Source: Eubacterium sp. (lineage in GTDB: Bacteria > Bacillota > Clostridia > Lachnospirales > Lachnospiraceae). Taken from it: 6,856 nucleotides of DNA. Under the pieces are notes generated by a model. The model did no database searches and was not told where the DNA came from. It saw only the letters and a list, made by a program, of their open reading frames with translations. A program made the position numbers and the translations under genes. The DNA lies in NCBI GenBank assembly GCA_021442545.1, contig JABUSX010000425.1:1-6856 (forward strand), read 5' to 3'. Below are positions 6,057 to 6,856 of the stretch, in pieces (position 1 is the first letter of the stretch; each line of letters starts with the position of its first letter).

Positions 6057-6856
6057 TTGGCGAATATCAGGGTTTATGAGTTAGCAAAAGAACTGAATGT
6101 CGATTCAAAAGAGATTCTTTCATTCGTAAATGAAAAGGGAGCAGATGCGGCATCTGCCCAGAAAGCATTGGAACCGGATATGGAAGCAATGGTCAGACGT
6201 GCGTTCGGGAAGGAAAAATCACCTGCAGGAACAGGTGAAAAGCCGGGTACGCAGAAAGACAGCGCTGAAGCAGAAGGAACAAAGGGGACGGATGATCAGG
6301 CTGCACCGGAAGCTCCGAAGAAAAAGAAGCGTCTGATTGCCGTTTTCCGCCCGCAGAATGCGTCCAGCCGTGAAGGAAGAAATCTCAAACAATCTGCATC
6401 CCGTCCGAACCAGAGGGGGCAGAAGCCCCGTTCGGAAGAGCGTACTCCGGCAAAATCCACACAGAGACCGCCGCTTGTAAAGGTGCCGCGTCCGCATCCC
6501 GTGATGCGGGAGGAAGAGCATCGGGTGAAACGGACGGATGCGGCCGCAAAGAGGAGAGAGTCTGAGGAGATCCTGGCAGCGGAGCAGATCGCGGAAGCCG
6601 TTTCTGCCGTAACAGCCGAACAGACTCAGCAGATCGCGGAGCCGGTTCAGGAACCCGCTCCGAAGGTATCGCCTGTCTCCGCAGATGAGAAGACAGTTTC
6701 TTCCGTACAGGAAAAGAAGACGGAAGAACAGGCCGAGGAAAAAGAAAAGGCACCCGTAAAGAAGGAAAAAGCGCCTGTCCGCAGGGAAAAACGCCCGGAA
6801 CAGCCGGACAGAAGTTCTGCACGCCAGGAAAAACCGGGTGCGCGTCCGGAGCGGCC
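6057..6856 (+). CDS. infB: translation initiation factor IF-2, 5' part (truncated by window edge)
   Basis: IF2 is the GTPase that brings initiator tRNA to the 30S subunit and promotes subunit joining. Only 266 complete codons are present, all before the G domain. Residues 1-50 form the IF2_N helical domain (ANIRVYELAKELNVDSKEIL). The rest is a long, charged, presumably disordered linker rich in Lys, Glu, Pro, Ala and Arg, with a KKKKRLIAVFRPQNAS motif (88-103) and KEKAPVRREK-like repeats near the end. The start is assigned to TTG at 6057, giving MANIRVYELAK as in homologues. AGGT at 6043-6046 is a weak site about 10 bases upstream. An in-frame GTG at 6048 (MDNLANIRVYE) is the alternative, but its AAAGG lies only 2 bases away. 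The frame stays open to the window edge. Confidence 0.95.
   Translation, partial: MANIRVYELAKELNVDSKEILSFVNEKGADAASAQKALEPDMEAMVRRAFGKEKSPAGTGEKPGTQKDSAEAEGTKGTDDQAAPEAPKKKKRLIAVFRPQNASSREGRNLKQSASRPNQRGQKPRSEERTPAKSTQRPPLVKVPRPHPVMREEEHRVKRTDAAAKRRESEEILAAEQIAEAVSAVTAEQTQQIAEPVQEPAPKVSPVSADEKTVSSVQEKKTEEQAEEKEKAPVKKEKAPVRREKRPEQPDRSSARQEKPGARPER

Noticed and set aside
1..6856. A previously undescribed multi-gene system.
   Set aside because: All supported genes belong to known core families in a conserved order. The unexplained signals are limited to spacers, leader structures and the small repeat.

Overview
The window looks like an ordinary chromosomal core segment of a moderate-GC Firmicute, most likely class Clostridia and perhaps Lachnospiraceae. 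The basis is the gene order rimP-nusA-ylxR(rnpM)-ylxQ-infB, strong AGGAGG-type ribosome binding sites, extended -10 promoters, and a TIGR03905-type four-cysteine protein next to an M18 aminopeptidase. The family-level placement is inference. Every gene I can support is on the + strand; the long minus-strand open frames are antisense shadows.

Layout. Bases 1-120 are the left edge: a possible 3' end of an upstream gene that overlaps a candidate promoter. A small TSCPD-like protein follows (147-407). A 166-base purine-rich spacer ends in a strong hairpin just before an M18 aminopeptidase (574-1941). greA follows after 20 bases (1962-2465). The end of greA and the spacer behind it are built from a 78-bp tandem repeat, two near-identical copies plus a diverged third. 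pgeF (2659-3450) comes next. No intrinsic terminator with a U-tract is visible between any of these genes.

The second block begins with a good promoter (3575-3603) and a perfect 11-bp leader hairpin (3628-3653). It contains rimP (3676-4143), nusA (4264-5424), ylxR/rnpM (5421-5699), ylxQ (5680-5997) and the 5' part of infB (6057 to the window edge). The nusA/ylxR/ylxQ reading frames overlap, which suggests translational coupling. The rimP-nusA gap holds competing inverted repeats that could be an RNA switch or attenuator.

Function. The second block is the conserved transcription/translation operon: 30S maturation (RimP), transcription elongation, pausing and termination (NusA), RNase P modulation (RnpM), an L7Ae-type RNA-binding protein, and initiation factor IF2. 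The upstream genes are housekeeping: transcript-cleavage factor GreA, a peptidase, and a purine nucleoside-cleaving or peptidoglycan-editing enzyme. I find no CRISPR array, transposase, phage gene, defence island or biosynthetic cluster. The points worth a second look are at RNA and spacer level: the greA-tail tandem duplication, the leader hairpins before apeA, rimP and nusA, and a short CCGGA-centred motif recurring in the spacers.
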